The notes under the pieces were generated by a model, which saw only the letters and a program-made list of their open reading frames with translations, was not told the DNA's origin and did no database searches. 64,000 nucleotides of DNA, taken from Streptomyces resistomycificus (GTDB lineage: Bacteria; Actinomycetota; Actinomycetes; Streptomycetales; Streptomycetaceae). Shown piece after piece: positions 62,226 to 64,000 of this stretch. The stretch is taken from positions 134,320-198,319 of the forward strand of contig NZ_KQ948990.1 in the NCBI RefSeq assembly GCF_001514265.1, read 5' to 3'. Within the stretch, counting starts at the first letter, position 1, and the number at the start of each line of letters is the position of its first letter. The translations under genes and the position numbers were made by a program.

Positions 62226-62618
62226 TCACACCTCGTGGTAGAAGCCGACGTTGACGCTGCGCGGGGCGGTGCGGTCCTGGACGACGACCTCGCCGCTGCC
62301 GCCCCTGGGCAGCGGCACCGACCCGCCGTAGGCAAGCGGCTGCACGTACTCGCCGACGGTGAGGCGGACCTCGGAGGACGGGTCGGGCTGGGAGCCCTGC
62401 AGCCAGGTCAGGTGCCAGGTGCCGTCGGGCCCGCAGAGGAACTCCAGGTGGACGCGGGAGACGAACAGCCAGTCCTCGGGCGTCGCCAGACGGCACACCG
62501 TCTTGTCCCGGCCCACCCGCAGCACGGCCCCCGGCTCGCTGGGTGAGTCGGCCATGAGCATGCCGGCCGTGGCACCCTCCTCCGCCGCGGAGACGGCGGC
62601 CATGGTGAGTTCGAGCAC
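62226..62618 (-). CDS. FHA-like small protein
   Basis: 130 aa from GTG 62618, preceded by AGGAGG at 7 nt. The sequence VLRVGRDKTVCRLATPEDWL, FVSRVHLEFLCGPDGTWHLT and LTVGEYVQPLAYGGSVPLPR resembles a forkhead-associated domain (GR...SR.H pattern), which binds phosphothreonine. No kinase or other partner is adjacent. Function unknown. Confidence 0.75.
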   Translation of the reverse strand: MLELTMAAVSAAEEGATAGMLMADSPSEPGAVLRVGRDKTVCRLATPEDWLFVSRVHLEFLCGPDGTWHLTWLQGSQPDPSSEVRLTVGEYVQPLAYGGSVPLPRGGSGEVVVQDRTAPRSVNVGFYHEV

Positions 62619-62698
62619 GTGCGTTCCTCCTGAAGTGTCCTTACACAGCCGCCGCATGATAAATCGCCCGGCCCCGGCCCGTCCGGCACAATGGACTC

Positions 62699-63124
62699 AT
62701 GACCGAGCGAAAGCCGCCCGGAGTTCCGTTCGAGTCCTGGGTGGACCAGCAGATCCGCGATGCCGAGCGTCGCGGCGATTTCGCCCAACTGGCGGGCGCG
62801 GGCAAGCCGTTGCCGGACACCGACACGCCGTACGACGAACTGTGGTGGATCAGACAGAAGATGGCCCGCGAGGGCCTCGCCGTCCTGCCGCCGACGCTCG
62901 CGCTGCGCAAGGAGGCCGAGGACGCGCTCACGGCGGCCTATGCGGCACCCTCGGAGCGGATCGTCCGCAAGCTCCTCACCGACGTCAACGTCAAGATCCG
63001 CGACATGATGCTCAGGCCGCCGCCCGGCCCCCCGCTGGGAATGAAGCCGTACGACGTCGAGGACGTCGTACGGCAGTGGCGGGAGCGCCGGGCGGCGGCC
63101 GAGGCGGACGCGTCAGATGTGTAG
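62699..63124 (+). CDS. DUF1992 (DnaJ-homologue-like) family protein
   Basis: 141 aa, ATG 62699. Recognisable segments: SWVDQQIRDAERRGDFAQLA, GAGKPLPDTDTPYDELWWIR and LALRKEAEDALTAAYAAPSE, matching the DUF1992 family (annotated in some genomes as DnaJ-homologue). The 3' end overlaps the next gene (opposite strand) by 12 bp. Function unknown. Confidence 0.9.
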   Translation: MTERKPPGVPFESWVDQQIRDAERRGDFAQLAGAGKPLPDTDTPYDELWWIRQKMAREGLAVLPPTLALRKEAEDALTAAYAAPSERIVRKLLTDVNVKIRDMMLRPPPGPPLGMKPYDVEDVVRQWRERRAAAEADASDV

Positions 63125-63868
63125 CAGCCGTTCCGCCAGCTCACGGTAGTCCCGCAGGGCCAGCCGGAGCTGCTCGGTGTCGGTGGCCGACGCGGTCCTG
63201 CCCGCGCCTCCGTCCGAGGCCTCCCACGAGTTGCGGAGGGTACGGCGCCGCTGTGTCACCGCGTCGGTGAAGCGGGCCGCGGCCTCCTCCAGCACGTGGT
63301 CGGCCTCCTCCACGGCGTGCTTGGGCTCGTCCACGAACCCGGCGACCGCGTGCTGCAGCCGCTGCGCGAGCTTGTCGGACTCGTCGCTCGGCAGCAGACG
63401 GGAGCCGTGGCCGCCCGCTCCGTTCGTGCCGTGGCTACCCGCACCGTTCGTGCCGTGCCGTTCGGCTCCGCCGGCGCCGGGGCTCGTCGTCACGTTGGTG
63501 CCGCGGCCTTCCGTGCCCACTGTGCCGTGGCTCTGGTCGGAGCCGGTGACCAGCGGGGCCGCGTCGCCGGTGGTGCCGGAGGGCCCGTGGCTGCCCGGCG
63601 TACCCGCGGGGTCGGGGACCCCGTCGCGGCCGGTGGTGGTCTCGCCGCCGAGGCCGCCCCGTCCACGGGACGCCGCCCCCGCGCCCGGCTCGGTGTCACG
63701 GCCGTGCCCGGTGTCGATGTCCGCACCGGTCGTCGGCACGTTGCCCGGCACCTTCTCGCCGGTCACGGGGTCACGGCCGGGAGCGGCCGCCGGAACGGTC
63801 GCGCGGCCCCTCGTCTTTCCGTCGCGCGGGGCGCCCTCGGTGCCCGAGCCGGTCGTCGCATCCGTCAT
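63113..63868 (-). CDS. Disordered Gly/Thr/Ser-rich protein with helical C-terminus
   Basis: 251 aa, ATG 63868 with GGGAG at 8 nt. Residues about 1-150 are low-complexity, rich in Gly, Thr, Ser, with HGTNGAGSHGTNGAGGHG-type repeats. The last 100 residues (DKLAQRLQHAVAGFVDEPKH, ALRDYRELAERLLHI) are helical and charged. No domain recognised. It starts 5 bp after the stop of a gene whose end enters the window from the right, so the two could be coupled. Function unknown. Confidence 0.7.
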   Translation of the reverse strand: MTDATTGSGTEGAPRDGKTRGRATVPAAAPGRDPVTGEKVPGNVPTTGADIDTGHGRDTEPGAGAASRGRGGLGGETTTGRDGVPDPAGTPGSHGPSGTTGDAAPLVTGSDQSHGTVGTEGRGTNVTTSPGAGGAERHGTNGAGSHGTNGAGGHGSRLLPSDESDKLAQRLQHAVAGFVDEPKHAVEEADHVLEEAAARFTDAVTQRRRTLRNSWEASDGGAGRTASATDTEQLRLALRDYRELAERLLHI

Positions 63869-63873
63869 GTCGC

Positions 63874-64000
63874 TCAACTCCCCTTCGCGTGACGCCTGGT
63901 GAATCCCCACGGCTGGTGGGCGCGGCCGTCGGCGCGGCCGTGCGCCCGATCGCCGTCGGACCTTTCGACGGACTTCCGGGACTCGTCCCGGTGCCGGGCC
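63874..64000 (-). CDS. Partial CDS, C-terminal end only
   Basis: The right edge of the window contains the last 41 codons of a minus-strand frame ending at TGA 63874-63876. The visible residues are very polar and basic (RHRDESRKSVERSDGDRAHG, then HQPWGFTRRHAKGS). Third positions are mostly G or C. The gene body lies beyond the window. Family cannot be told. Confidence 0.4.
   Translation of the reverse strand, partial: ARHRDESRKSVERSDGDRAHGRADGRAHQPWGFTRRHAKGS

Overview
The window is very GC-rich, with G/C at nearly every third codon position, four-base start/stop overlaps between genes, and many GTG, TTG and possibly CTG starts. Together with the gene content (RNase H/phosphatase fusion, LLM F420 oxidoreductase, DHA2 transporters, Nif3 and zinc-ribbon pair, B12-controlled ECF transporter) this points to a Streptomyces or close relative chromosome. 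No tRNA, rRNA operon, IS element, CRISPR array or replication origin was seen. The only structured RNA gene is RNase P RNA.

Layout. 1-5.4 kb: MazG-like protein, VOC protein, orphan sugar-binding lipoprotein, Nudix hydrolase, and a DUF2075 ATPase that carries an N-terminal nuclease-like motif. 5.5-9.9 kb: a polymorphic-toxin island with a WXG-type toxin ending in a restriction-endonuclease-fold domain, its likely immunity gene, and broken immunity and regulator genes (Imm49, SUKH-4-like, HATPase). 9.9-13.9 kb: rnpB, EamA exporter, AraC regulator, a 33-codon microORF, a MerR regulator with a repeat tail, and a membrane protein. 13.8-22.3 kb: housekeeping genes (RNB exonuclease, YaaA, KDPG aldolase, RNase H/phosphatase, zinc-ribbon, Nif3), an unknown protein, and a 50-aa basic peptide. 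22.3-25.3 kb: SDR/alcohol dehydrogenase/MaoC operon. 25.5-30.4 kb: ECF sigma factor with a membrane partner and two divergent MFS exporters. 30.5-34.4 kb: methyltransferase, amidase, membrane protein, F420 oxidoreductase. 34.4-37.9 kb: a three-gene binding-protein/VWA operon of unknown role. 38.0-41.9 kb: small membrane gene with a partial second copy, then a toroid/methyltransferase/glycosyltransferase operon. 42.0-46.4 kb: KstR-like TetR regulator, a TPP riboswitch with no visible target gene, ferredoxin/aldehyde dehydrogenase and, divergently, MBL hydrolase/NTF2-like. 47.2-53.0 kb: B12 riboswitch and an ECF transporter operon with two surface proteins. 53.3-64 kb: secreted transglycosylase-like protein, DUF1275 protein, FadA5-like thiolase divergent from CYP125-like P450, GT87/PAP2 membrane enzyme, MHS-type transporter, O-methyltransferase, FHA protein, DUF1992 protein, disordered protein.

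The strongest theme is a scattered steroid side-chain catabolism regulon. A TetR protein closely resembling mycobacterial KstR, a CYP125-like P450, a FadA5-like thiolase, and an SDR plus MaoC pair like the two halves of the peroxisomal multifunctional enzyme all lie in the window. Five sites fitting or nearly fitting the KstR box TNNAACNNGTTNNA sit in front of these genes. One site lies in the gap between the regulator and the glycosyltransferase operon, and another between the aldehyde dehydrogenase and MBL-hydrolase operons. Other notable points are the orphan TPP riboswitch, the B12 uptake operon with a terpene-cyclase-fold surface protein, the VWA/binding-protein operon, and two places where the 3' end of a gene is partly duplicated just downstream.
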